NCBI GenBank assembly: GCA_002354035.1
Contig: DEKU01000065.1
Span: 1-29,347, forward strand
From: Bacteroidales bacterium UBA2714
GTDB lineage: Bacteria; Bacteroidota; Bacteroidia; Bacteroidales; P3
Reading direction: 5' to 3'
DNA length: 29,347 nucleotides
Part shown: positions 1 to 8,292 of the stretch, in pieces
How positions within the stretch are numbered: position 1 is the stretch's first letter
How the letters are laid out: each line of letters opens with the position of its first letter
The notes under the pieces: generated by a model
The model's database searches: none
What the model was told of the DNA's origin: nothing
What the model saw: only the letters and a program-made list of their open reading frames with translations
Program-made: the position numbers and the translations under genes

Positions 1-44
1 TCAACCTCCGCACTGCGCTTCGCTTGTACGGTGTTATTGAGATT

Positions 45-64
45 AAGCCTCTCCGAGGCTTTTT
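45..64 (+). terminator. Terminator-like hairpin, copy 1
   Basis: AAGCCTC (45-51) pairs with GAGGCTT (55-61) around a 3-nt loop, followed by a short T run. The T run is on the plus strand, so it would end transcription entering from the left edge. The stem is only 7 bp, so efficiency is uncertain. Confidence 0.5.
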
Positions 65-122
65 GCTGGTGACCATTTTCTACCACCGGACTTTGCTTCG
101 CATGTACGATGTTGTTAAGATT

Positions 123-142
123 AAGCCTCTCTGAGGCTTTTT
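123..142 (+). terminator. Terminator-like hairpin, copy 2
   Basis: This is the same stem as in the first repeat copy: AAGCCTC (123-129), loop TCT, GAGGCTT (133-139), then T residues. It sits 78 bp downstream of copy 1, making a tandem pair. Confidence 0.5.
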
Positions 143-172
143 GCTGGGAAATGGAAACAAACATTTATTATG

Positions 173-3100
173 CTATTTCATGCGTCCGAGGGCTGCGGCT
201 GCGGGGTCGTAGCCTGCGTCGGCGGCCATCTTGTACCATTTTTTGGCTTGCTTTTTGTTGGCGGGGACTCCTTCGTCGCCGTTTTCGAGGATGGAGCCGC
301 AATAGTACATGGCGAGGACGTTGCCGGCCTCGGCTGCTTTGGTGTACCATTCGAGGGCTTTGGCGACACTTTCTTCAACATAAATGCCGTGGATGTAGCA
401 ATTGGCCACCATCATGCAGCCGCGTGTGGAGCCATGCTCGGCGGCGTAGAGGTAATGTTCGTAGGCTTTCTGGGAGTTGAGGACTACGCCTTGACCTTGT
501 TCGTAGCAGTAGCCCATGTTGCAATAGCCGTCGAGACTGCCCATGGTGATGGCTTTTTCGTAGTAGAGGACGGCGTTTTTGAAGTCGCCCTGGGCCTCGT
601 AGACATCGCCGAGGGTGTTGATGGCATCCACACGCTCGTTGTCGGCGGCTTTCTCCAGCCAAGAGATGGCGATGGCGGTGTCGGCGACACAGCCGTAGCC
701 GTTGAGGTAGCAGAGGCCGAGGTCGTACATGGCCAGGACGTTGCCCATGGTGGCGGCGGTGTCGAGATAGGCCTTGCCGAGAGCCTCATCCTCGGGGCAA
801 CCGTTGCCCTGGAGGCAGGCGATGCCGAGCTGGCAGTAGGCGCGGGGATCGGCAAACTGGTGGACTACATTCTCGTAGATTTTATAGGCAATGGCGGGTT
901 CGGGCTGTTTGGTGCCGATGCCGTTTTGCATCATGGCTGCAAAGGAAAGCATGCCATCGACATTGTTCCGTTGGGCAGCCACGGCAAAATACTGGAGGGC
1001 GGCCTCGTAGTTTTCCTCATTCAGGAGGAGTCGGCCGAGGAAGTAGCTGGCCTCGCCGCTGCCGTTTTCGTGGCCGCTGACGTAGTAGGCCAAGGCAGAG
1101 TCGCCGTCGGCGGTGACCCCTGCCCTGCCGAAGTTATAGATGTCGGCCACTTTGTAGGCAGCGTTGCCCACGCCCTGTGCGGCGGCGGCTTTGAGGTAGG
1201 GGATGGCGGCTATGGTGTCAATTTCCACACCGCAGCCTTCGAGGTAGGAGCGGCCCACATAGTAGGTGCCCATCTCCTCGCCGGCCTCGTGGGCCTGGGA
1301 GTAGAGTTCGAAGGCTTTGGCCTTGTCGAGGGGGAGATACTTGCCGATGCGGTAGAAGTCGCCGAGGTAGCACATGGCCTCGCCATGACCCTGGGCGGCT
1401 GCTTTCTGATAATAATCTATGGCCTTGGCGGAGTCGGCCACGATGCCGCCGTCACCCAGCTCGTAGTAGAGACCCATCTTGAACTGGCCGGCGGGGACAT
1501 CGTTGTCGGCCAGCTGCTGGAAGTAGCTAACAGCCTTGTAGTGGTCGACGGTGTCGACATAGCGGCCAGTCTCGTAGCAGTAGCCCATGGTGTAGATGGC
1601 ATCGATGAAGCCTTGGTCGGCAGACTGGGAAACGAGGTTGAGGCCTTTTTCGATGTCGGCAGGTTTCTGCTTGCCAATCTCACCATTGAGGTAGAAGAGA
1701 CCGAGACGGTAGAGGGACTTGGGGGTGGCGGAACGCTCGTAGTATTTGGCGGCCTTCTTGGTGTCGATTTTGGTGTCGTCGAAACCAAACTCGTAGACAG
1801 AGCCCAGCACCTCGGCGCAGAGCTTGCTACCCTTCTTGTCGCCCTGGGCCATGATTTCGTTACACTTCTTGCCGTCACCAGCCTGGTCGTAGAGCAAACC
1901 CAAATAGTAATATCCGTCGGTCTGGCCTTTATCTATCATCTGCTGATAGCATTCGATGGCGCGGTCCACATTGCCGTTGGCGGCATAGAGGCGGCCGAGG
2001 TTGGCAAGGGCGGTGGTGTCGCCATTCTGGTCGGCAAAGCGGTAATATTTGACAGCCTGGGGCATGTCCTTATGCTCGTCGCTCTCGTAGAGGGAAGCGA
2101 GGAACATGGCGCAGGAGGCATCCTTGTATTGGTCGGCACCCCGTTTGAGCCAGTAGATGGTGCTGTCGACATCGGGCTTGCAGCCGAAGCCGTTATAGTG
2201 CATCAAGCCCATGAGGTAGCAGCCCTCGCCCTGGTTGTCGGCGGGACGGGTGCTGAGAGCCACTTTGCGGAAGAGGGGCATGGCCTGGTCATACTGCTCC
2301 TGCTCGGAATAGAAGCGGCCCAGACGGAGACGGCAGAACGAACTACCGAAGGCATCGCCATCGAGCCAGTATTGGATGGCCTTGGCACTGTCGCGGAGGC
2401 CGGGGTTGTCGGGATACATGTAATAGAGGCCAGCCAAGGACTGGGTGTAGCGGAGCGTGGGATGCTCTTTGACGAGCGAGTCGAGCAAGTGCTGCGCCTT
2501 GGCCTCGTCCATTTCCACGCCAAAACCTGCGAAATAGCACTCGGCAGCGAGCGACACCACATCGGGGTCGCACCACTTCATGCCCTCATTGATATACTTC
2601 CAGCCCTTCTTGGTGTCGCCATTAAACATATAATAACGAGCAAGGGCAAAGATAGCGTCCACGTCGCCCGCCTTCTTGGCCTTCTCCAGACAGCGGACGG
2701 CCAGTTTCTTATCCGCCGCTATATCGCCCAAGCCATACATAGCCGTCGCACCCATGCAGTAATAGCCCCAAGGCGTGCCCTTCTTATAGGCCTCCCTATA
2801 CAGCTCCACAGCTTTGGCAGTGTCGGCCTTGCAGCCATCACCGTATTCATAGCACTGGCCCAGCACTGCAATGGCGTTGCCCAAGCCTTTGTCGGCCCAC
2901 TCCTTGCGGATGGCGAAAGCGCGGGCAGTGTCCTTGGGGAGGAGGGTACCCTTCATGTAGTAGCGCGCTATGCGGAGCCATGCCTCGCCGTCGCCGAGGT
3001 CGGCAGCCTTCTGGAACCACTGAAGGGCCAAGGTGGAGTCGTGCTGCACCCCGGCGCCATTCTCATAGCATTCGCCCAAGCGCACCATGGCGACTACGTC

Positions 3101-3199
3101 GCCTTGGTGGGCTTTGTCAATAAGTTTCTTATCGGCCTGAGCTGTGGCCACAACGGGCAATAAAGCCGTCAAAATAAGGAGAAAACCGTATTTTTTCAT
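173..3199 (-). CDS. Secreted Sel1-like (SLR/TPR-type) repeat protein, 1008 aa
   Basis: The N-terminus MKKYGFLLILTALLPVVATA is a clear Sec signal peptide, and no lipobox Cys follows it. The rest of the chain is a continuous solenoid of roughly 27 repeats of about 36 residues. Typical elements are A..LG..Y..G.G, D..KA..(W/Y)(Y/F) and KAA..G. These are Sel1-like repeats, a TPR-related helical hairpin family that usually mediates protein-protein contacts. No enzymatic domain is visible. The protein should be periplasmic or surface exposed, acting as a scaffold or inhibitor-binding solenoid, but its partner cannot be deduced. The start is supported by the signal peptide and by a -7-like box about 26 nt upstream. 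It is divergent from the nucleoside kinase and appears monocistronic. Sel1 proteins are usually a few hundred residues, so this one is long. Confidence 0.9.
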   Translation of the reverse strand: MKKYGFLLILTALLPVVATAQADKKLIDKAHQGDVVAMVRLGECYENGAGVQHDSTLALQWFQKAADLGDGEAWLRIARYYMKGTLLPKDTARAFAIRKEWADKGLGNAIAVLGQCYEYGDGCKADTAKAVELYREAYKKGTPWGYYCMGATAMYGLGDIAADKKLAVRCLEKAKKAGDVDAIFALARYYMFNGDTKKGWKYINEGMKWCDPDVVSLAAECYFAGFGVEMDEAKAQHLLDSLVKEHPTLRYTQSLAGLYYMYPDNPGLRDSAKAIQYWLDGDAFGSSFCRLRLGRFYSEQEQYDQAMPLFRKVALSTRPADNQGEGCYLMGLMHYNGFGCKPDVDSTIYWLKRGADQYKDASCAMFLASLYESDEHKDMPQAVKYYRFADQNGDTTALANLGRLYAANGNVDRAIECYQQMIDKGQTDGYYYLGLLYDQAGDGKKCNEIMAQGDKKGSKLCAEVLGSVYEFGFDDTKIDTKKAAKYYERSATPKSLYRLGLFYLNGEIGKQKPADIEKGLNLVSQSADQGFIDAIYTMGYCYETGRYVDTVDHYKAVSYFQQLADNDVPAGQFKMGLYYELGDGGIVADSAKAIDYYQKAAAQGHGEAMCYLGDFYRIGKYLPLDKAKAFELYSQAHEAGEEMGTYYVGRSYLEGCGVEIDTIAAIPYLKAAAAQGVGNAAYKVADIYNFGRAGVTADGDSALAYYVSGHENGSGEASYFLGRLLLNEENYEAALQYFAVAAQRNNVDGMLSFAAMMQNGIGTKQPEPAIAYKIYENVVHQFADPRAYCQLGIACLQGNGCPEDEALGKAYLDTAATMGNVLAMYDLGLCYLNGYGCVADTAIAISWLEKAADNERVDAINTLGDVYEAQGDFKNAVLYYEKAITMGSLDGYCNMGYCYEQGQGVVLNSQKAYEHYLYAAEHGSTRGCMMVANCYIHGIYVEESVAKALEWYTKAAEAGNVLAMYYCGSILENGDEGVPANKKQAKKWYKMAADAGYDPAAAALGRMK

Positions 3200-3224
3200 C
3201 TTTGCAATGTATATTTTCGCGATG

Positions 3225-3232
3225 CAAAGATA
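3225..3232 (-). promoter_or_regulatory. Putative -7 box of the Sel1-repeat gene
   Basis: On the minus strand this reads TATCTTTG, a perfect match to the Bacteroidetes -7 consensus TAnnTTTG. It lies about 26 nt before the ATG. No convincing TTG -33 element is seen at 19-21 nt spacing, so the call rests on the -7 box alone. Confidence 0.55.
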
Positions 3233-3286
3233 CTAAAAAAATTCCGATTTCGTTATTTAACACAAACTAAAAACAGGATTTTTTAG

Positions 3287-4966
3287 ATGGACACTATAGA
3301 AATCGTAATCGAAAACACCCACGAGCGCCGCAACGTGCGCCAAGGAATCAGCCTTGCCGAGCTGGCCGACGAATATTATACAGAGCTGGGACGCATGCCC
3401 CTCGAGAACCCCATACTGGGAGCCTTCGTGAACAACGAAGTGGAGCACATGCAATACCGGATTTATAATCCCAAGACCATCTTCTTTTTCGACATCCACC
3501 ACTCCAACGGCTGGAGGATGTACCAGTCGTCGCTCACCTTCATGCTCTACAAAGCCGTGCGCGACACCTACCCGCAAGCCCGGCTCGAAGTGCGCCACTC
3601 CATGCGAGGAGGCTTCTACTGCACCATTGATAACGTTGAGGAAGACCGATTCGTAGTGGCCAATACCGTGCGCGACCGAATGATCGAGCTGCAACGGCAG
3701 GACCTCCCCTTCCAGCACCACAACATGCTGCTGACCGACGCCATCGAAAAGATAAAAGACAACGGCATACCCAAGACCGTGGAGCTGCTCCAGTCGCTCC
3801 CCTTCCTCTATGTCACCATGCATGAGCTGGACGGGACCATGCACAAACTCACCTCCAAGCTGGTGCCCTCCACCGGATGTCTCAAGCAATGGGACTTCCA
3901 CGTCTATGCCGACGAGGGCTACCTGCTGCAAATGCCCGACCGCCATCACTTAGACCGTCCTCCCCTGCTGCCAGACACACCCAAACTCTTCAATATCTTC
4001 AAACTGCACCACCTGTGGGTAGACCGCCTGCAAGTGTCCACCATCACCGACCTCAACCGCATCATCCGCGACAAAGGCGCCAACCAACTCATCCATATCT
4101 CCGAAGCCCTGCACGAGAAAGTCTATTCCGAGATAGCCAACCAGATCTATCGCCGCAGCGGGCAAGTGCGCCTCGTGCTGGTGGCCGGGCCCTCCTCGTC
4201 AGGCAAAACCACCTCCTGCCGCCGCCTCAGCGTGCAGCTCACCGTGATGGGCTATGACGTGCAGCAGCTCTCCCTCGACGATTACTTCATGAACCGCGAA
4301 CGGACACCCAAGCTGCCCAACGGCGACTATGACTTCGAGTCCATCGACGCCCTCGACATCCCCCTGCTCAACGACCACCTGCAACGCATGTTCCGTGGCG
4401 AGCGGGTGGAGATACCCACCTTCGACTTTGTCAAAGGCGAGCCCTACTACGATGGCAAGAGCATCCAGATGGGGCCCAACAGCGTGCTGGTGGTGGAAGG
4501 CATCCATGCCCTCAACCCCAAGCTCACCGCCCAGATACCCGACGAACTGAAATTCAAGGTCTACGTATCCACCCTCACGCAGATAGCCATCGACGACCTC
4601 AACACCATCCGCAGCAGCGAGAACCGGATGCTGCGCCGCATCGTGCGCGACAACAACTTCCGCGGCTGGGACGCCTACAACACCCTGCACCGTTGGAATG
4701 AAGTGCGCCAAGGCGAAGAAAAGTACATCTTCCCCTACCAGGAGCAAGCCGACGTGATGTTCAACTCTGCCCTGCTGTACGAGCTGGGCGTGCTTAAACT
4801 CTACGCAGCCCCGCAGCTGCGGCGCGTACCACAAAACTGTCCCGAATATGCCGAGGCCCGGCGACTGCTCACCTTCATCGAAGTGCTGGAACCCATCGAA
4901 CCCACCTACATCCCTCCCACCAGCATCATGCGTGAGTTCCTCGGAGGAAGTAGCTTTAACTATTGA
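3287..4966 (+). CDS. Nucleoside (uridine-type) kinase with N-terminal TGS/ThrRS-like region
   Basis: The C-terminal half is a P-loop kinase of the uridine kinase/phosphoribulokinase type. Walker A is GPSSSGKTT at residues 301-309, followed by LSLDDYF, a DFESIDALD segment, IPTFDF, and VLVVEGIHALNP as the Walker B-like strand. These are hallmark positions of the family that phosphorylates uridine or cytidine with NTP. The first ~70 residues resemble a TGS domain, and residues ~70-200 resemble the editing-like region of threonyl-tRNA synthetase. This domain layout of ~550 residues is common in Bacteroidetes and Firmicutes nucleoside kinases. The cytoplasmic pyrimidine-salvage role is inferred from the family, and the exact substrate is unknown. 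The gene is divergent from the Sel1 gene with an 87 bp gap. Its stop codon touches an AATGTGTT-type repeat. Confidence 0.88.
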   Translation: MDTIEIVIENTHERRNVRQGISLAELADEYYTELGRMPLENPILGAFVNNEVEHMQYRIYNPKTIFFFDIHHSNGWRMYQSSLTFMLYKAVRDTYPQARLEVRHSMRGGFYCTIDNVEEDRFVVANTVRDRMIELQRQDLPFQHHNMLLTDAIEKIKDNGIPKTVELLQSLPFLYVTMHELDGTMHKLTSKLVPSTGCLKQWDFHVYADEGYLLQMPDRHHLDRPPLLPDTPKLFNIFKLHHLWVDRLQVSTITDLNRIIRDKGANQLIHISEALHEKVYSEIANQIYRRSGQVRLVLVAGPSSSGKTTSCRRLSVQLTVMGYDVQQLSLDDYFMNRERTPKLPNGDYDFESIDALDIPLLNDHLQRMFRGERVEIPTFDFVKGEPYYDGKSIQMGPNSVLVVEGIHALNPKLTAQIPDELKFKVYVSTLTQIAIDDLNTIRSSENRMLRRIVRDNNFRGWDAYNTLHRWNEVRQGEEKYIFPYQEQADVMFNSALLYELGVLKLYAAPQLRRVPQNCPEYAEARRLLTFIEVLEPIEPTYIPPTSIMREFLGGSSFNY

Positions 4967-5067
4967 ATGTGTTAATGTGTTAATGTGTTAGTCTTTTGGC
5001 TGCGCCAGCCATTCCCATATTAACACATTAACACATTTCCTCATTCCCTCATTCCCTCATTCCCACA
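4967..5067. repeat. AATGTGTT-type inverted intergenic repeat, copy 1
   Basis: Three tandem AATGTGTT(A) units are followed by a core containing GGCTG-CGC-CAGCC (a perfect 5 bp hairpin). Then come the same units in reverse complement (TTAACACATTAACACATT) and short CATTCCCT repeats. The element fills the whole gap between two convergent genes, the nucleoside kinase and the GH20-like protein. A closely related element is found at 23479-23602. It could fold as one long stem and act as a bidirectional terminator, but no transposase is associated. Confidence 0.75.
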
Positions 5068-7614
5068 TTATTCCACCACCACCTCGTCGCAGAACATCCA
5101 GCTGTCATTGCCTTTGGCCAGATGCCATTCGGGCAGCGGGCCGGGGTTCTTGGCCACCACGCGGAGATAACGGGTCGTGAGCTTCATATTGCGGAGGGCG
5201 ACGGTGCGGACTATCGTACCCCGCTCGCGGAAGTCAGGGTCGAGCTGCTCGGTGTGGGCCAACTTCCACGTCGAGCCATCCGTTGAGGTATAAACCTCGA
5301 TGGTGCGGGGTGTAAGCACCCAGTCGTTGGCGTTGTGGAGGAAACGCATGGTGATGGTCTTCACAGCAGTGACGCTGCCAAGGTCCAGTTCCACGTCGAT
5401 ATCCTTTCCCCAATAGCCTTGCCAGTGGCCGTCGTCGTAGGCATCGTCGCTGCCCAGCACGCCGTCGGCCAAAGCACCGGTGCCGCCACCGCTGTACTTG
5501 GGCTTATAGTCGCCAAACGGAGTGTTGAGCTTTTTAATTTTGCCGATGGCTTTATGGAAAAGGAGATACTGCTCGCTGTAGACCGGTTCGTCCCACTTGC
5601 TGTAGGTGACCGCTTTCACCAAGCAGCTGCGGCCGATGGAAAAAGGCCGTTTGTAGAGGTTTGCACCCTGCGAAGGCTTGCGACCGTCGACGGTGAAATA
5701 GATTGGGCGGTCCTTGAATATGGAGCGGAGTGAGACATACATCTTTCCGTCGCGGTAGTCGGGCGTGATGAAGACCCGTTGGCGCAACTCCTGCACCTCC
5801 CTTCCCAGGCGGTCGAAACGGTCGCACACAATATCGCGGCTATAGTCCGTGTTCTCCTCGTCCCAAAGACGGAGATACTCCAGTTTGAGGCTGTGGAGGT
5901 GGCGGAAATAGGAACGGCTGGCCTCCTGTATGTCGTATTTGACCACCGCCAGGGAGTCGGTCAAGCCCAGCAGGTTGTAGAGCTGCACACGCAGGCGGCT
6001 TTTCTCCACCACACAGAGGAGGCGGTGACACGTATAAGCAGCATGGGGAGCACGGCTGCTGTCCACCACCTGCAACGCACGTTGCACGGCGGCCTCCACA
6101 CTGTCGCAACGGCGCAACATGGCATCGCCCACATCCACGGGGTTGAACTCCATGAGGGGCTGCATGAGGGCGGCGGTGGTGTGCCAGTCGCCCACCCAGG
6201 GGTTGCCATTCAGCGCACCCACCACATCCAGCATACGGGAAACCGAGACGCCGCGTTCGGCATCGGGGTCGAGACGGAGATATTCAAGTTCGGTCAGGCG
6301 GTCGTAATTGGCATTGAACATTCTCTCACGCTCGGCCAACTCGCGACGCGCTTCGGCGGGATCGGTGGCCGTCAGCGGACGCCAAGCCATCTCAGCCGCC
6401 CACGCCATGGCGTGCCAGCTGTCGCCAAACAGGCCCTCACCGCTGTCGTCCCATGCCGTATTCATCAGCCCACGGGCTCCGGCCTGATAACCATCGCGCG
6501 CAAAGAAAGCAATATTCTCGATATAATTGCGAACCGAAGGGGCTCCGCTGGCATGGCTCACACTCGGTGCCACCCAGAAGGGGTTGCCCTGTTCCTGCTT
6601 CAGTCGGGCAAAGGGCTCAATTAAGTCTGCATAGCTGTCGCGTGCCGAATAACTCCACACGATATACTGCATCTTCTTGGGCAGCTTCCGCAGCATGGCA
6701 GGATTCTTGGCCACTATATCGCCCCACATCAGCACCTCCATCTCGCCGCCGTCCTCATGTGCCTCGGCGTATGCCTGCTGCACGATATTATACACACGGT
6801 TCACATGCTGCACATACACCTCATCAGCCCCCACCAGTTCCACATACTTCCGTGCACGGCCACTGCCCAGACCCTCCGTCTCGTCGCAATTGATGTTAAA
6901 GAAACGGCTGGAATGGTAAGCCTGCACCGCGTTCTCGATCTGCAAGCGCAGGAAATCGTAAGTCTCCTCCTTGGCGGGGTTCACATTGGCCCGACCGTCC
7001 ATAATAGCCTGATAGAAGGGAATCCGCAACGTCTTCTCGAAATGAGCAAAACACTGCAAATTAGCCATCATGAAAGGGTCGTTCGAAAACTCGAAGGGGC
7101 TGATGCAGCTATTGCCCGACACGTCGGGCAACGCCTCGTTGTACAGCGTATGCTCCGTATAGTAATTGCCGAAATTCAGTTTATAACGCTCGGAGAAAGA
7201 CCGCGTCAACCGACGGAACTGACGGTTGGGCACAGGCCCCCTGCTGATATCATCTAACCAGCCACGGAACTCGTAGGCGGGCCAGTCCGTCACAGTCATA
7301 CACGGGATGCCCTGAGGGTAGAGCCTCCGCAACTGTTCCAGCGTCTTGAGGGCATAACCCCAACCCTCGTTGCCCACGCATTGTACCTCCACACCCTGTT
7401 CATTCACCACCAGACGATATGCCTGGCGTTGATTCACGGCACCCTCTATTTGGTCCACAAACGTGCGCTTGGGCTGCTGGCGCACATCCCGCAGCGTGCC
7501 GCTGCCCATCTCAACCCGCTGGGGCGACGGAACGACCCCGATATTGACATAACCCCTCTGTGCCGACGCGTGAACGCAGACCGCGAGCAAAACCAAAAGT
7601 ACGAAACACCTCAT
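5068..7614 (-). CDS. Secreted GH20-like beta-N-acetylhexosaminidase with F5/8-type C domain
   Basis: A signal peptide (MRCFVLLVLLAVCVHASAQ) precedes an N-terminal GH20b-like domain with a PSPQRVE motif. The (beta/alpha)8 catalytic part begins at WPAYEFRGWLDDISRG, which resembles the FRG.mLD.SR motif of GH20. The probable catalytic Asp-Glu pair is D244-E245 in NINCDETEGLG. GH20 enzymes use such a pair in substrate-assisted hydrolysis of GlcNAc or GalNAc ends. Residues ~640-690 look like a chitobiase C/Fn3-associated module (YFTVDGRKPSQG). Residues ~705-848 look like a discoidin (F5/8 type C) carbohydrate-binding domain. A periplasmic or surface role in host or dietary glycan degradation is inferred. 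The motif around DE is not the classical H.GGDE, so substrate specificity is open. The gene stands alone, convergent with the nucleoside kinase. Confidence 0.82.
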   Translation of the reverse strand: MRCFVLLVLLAVCVHASAQRGYVNIGVVPSPQRVEMGSGTLRDVRQQPKRTFVDQIEGAVNQRQAYRLVVNEQGVEVQCVGNEGWGYALKTLEQLRRLYPQGIPCMTVTDWPAYEFRGWLDDISRGPVPNRQFRRLTRSFSERYKLNFGNYYTEHTLYNEALPDVSGNSCISPFEFSNDPFMMANLQCFAHFEKTLRIPFYQAIMDGRANVNPAKEETYDFLRLQIENAVQAYHSSRFFNINCDETEGLGSGRARKYVELVGADEVYVQHVNRVYNIVQQAYAEAHEDGGEMEVLMWGDIVAKNPAMLRKLPKKMQYIVWSYSARDSYADLIEPFARLKQEQGNPFWVAPSVSHASGAPSVRNYIENIAFFARDGYQAGARGLMNTAWDDSGEGLFGDSWHAMAWAAEMAWRPLTATDPAEARRELAERERMFNANYDRLTELEYLRLDPDAERGVSVSRMLDVVGALNGNPWVGDWHTTAALMQPLMEFNPVDVGDAMLRRCDSVEAAVQRALQVVDSSRAPHAAYTCHRLLCVVEKSRLRVQLYNLLGLTDSLAVVKYDIQEASRSYFRHLHSLKLEYLRLWDEENTDYSRDIVCDRFDRLGREVQELRQRVFITPDYRDGKMYVSLRSIFKDRPIYFTVDGRKPSQGANLYKRPFSIGRSCLVKAVTYSKWDEPVYSEQYLLFHKAIGKIKKLNTPFGDYKPKYSGGGTGALADGVLGSDDAYDDGHWQGYWGKDIDVELDLGSVTAVKTITMRFLHNANDWVLTPRTIEVYTSTDGSTWKLAHTEQLDPDFRERGTIVRTVALRNMKLTTRYLRVVAKNPGPLPEWHLAKGNDSWMFCDEVVVE

Positions 7615-7689
7615 AATAAAGACGTTTTTAAAGATTCAACAAACGATATTTCAAGGGGTCGGCGTTGCGAAGCAATCCCGACCACGATG

Positions 7690-7697
7690 CAAAAATA
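7690..7697 (-). promoter_or_regulatory. Putative -7 box of the GH20-like gene
   Basis: The minus strand reads TATTTTTG, which fits TAnnTTTG, about 75 nt before the ATG at 7614. The -33 region shows no clear TTG at the usual spacing. A partly paired stem (about 7659-7685, GGTCGG with CCGACC) lies in the leader. Confidence 0.4.
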
Positions 7698-7812
7698 CGA
7701 AAAAAAACAGAACCGCATCATTCCGACATAAAAAAAGCTGCGACGACAGCACACAATAAAAGAAAAGCCAATCCGTTAATCAAGAAAAGCAGAAAACAAC
7801 AACTATCTGAAG

Positions 7813-8292
7813 ATGCACCGAATACTATTTGTCTGTCATGGAAACATCTGCCGCAGTGTGACTGCGGAATTCGTTTTTAAAGACATGACCGCACGGGCAG
7901 GGGTTTCGCACCTGTTCGAGGTGGACTCGGCAGCCACCAGCCGTGAAGAAATCGGCAACCCCATCTATCCTCAAGCCCTCCAAGCATTAGAGGCGCATGG
8001 AATCCGTGGCGCCCAACACCGGGCGCGGCAAGTGACAAAGACCGACTACGACTACTTTGACCACATCATATTGATGGACAGCGAAAACCTTCGTGGCATC
8101 CGCCGCATCATTGCCTCAGACCCTGCCGGCAAAATCAGTCTCCTGCTCGACCACACCGACCCCTCCGACCGCAACCACCACAACCGCGACGTGGCAGACC
8201 CGTGGTACACCCGCAACTTCGAGGCCGCCTACGACGACATATCCACCGGCTGCCAAGCCCTGCTCCAAAAACTAATCCACAAGCCGGCATGA
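7813..8292 (+). CDS. Low-molecular-weight protein tyrosine phosphatase, 159 aa
   Basis: The protein opens with the P-loop CHGNICRS, giving nucleophile C8 and R14 of the C-x5-R signature. It also has the DPWY segment with the general acid D129. Length and order match low-molecular-weight PTPases of the arsenate reductase/ArsC-Wzb superfamily, which dephosphorylate phosphotyrosine in the cytoplasm. No polysaccharide-export or tyrosine-kinase genes are next to it, so the partner kinase is unknown. The stop codon overlaps the start of aat as ATGA (8289-8292), indicating translational coupling. A fossil of the C-terminus of a second copy lies at 18788-18880, again upstream of an aat gene. Confidence 0.92.
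   Translation: MHRILFVCHGNICRSVTAEFVFKDMTARAGVSHLFEVDSAATSREEIGNPIYPQALQALEAHGIRGAQHRARQVTKTDYDYFDHIILMDSENLRGIRRIIASDPAGKISLLLDHTDPSDRNHHNRDVADPWYTRNFEAAYDDISTGCQALLQKLIHKPA

Larger units (their letters stand above)
8..147. repeat. Two direct copies of a 62 bp hairpin-bearing repeat
   Basis: Positions 8-69 and 86-147 are two direct copies of a 62 bp unit, offset by 78 bp and differing at about 8 positions by eye. Each unit ends in a short hairpin followed by T residues. The sequence lies beyond the 3' end of the minus-strand Sel1 gene. It was probably associated with a plus-strand gene to the left of the window, which cannot be seen. Confidence 0.75.

Noticed and set aside
170..3163. A 997-codon open frame on the plus strand opposite the Sel1-repeat gene
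   Set aside because: It is antisense to a well-supported repeat protein with a signal peptide. Its Gly/Val/Ala-rich composition mirrors the codon bias of the real gene, and no domain is recognisable. Similar shadows oppose sdhA (26589-27992) and the adhesin.
8202..8288. Longer N-terminus for aat copy 1
   Set aside because: The extra 29 residues lie inside the phosphatase gene, are Arg/Pro-rich and absent from Aat proteins and from copy 2. The ATG at 8289 with the ATGA overlap is the better start.
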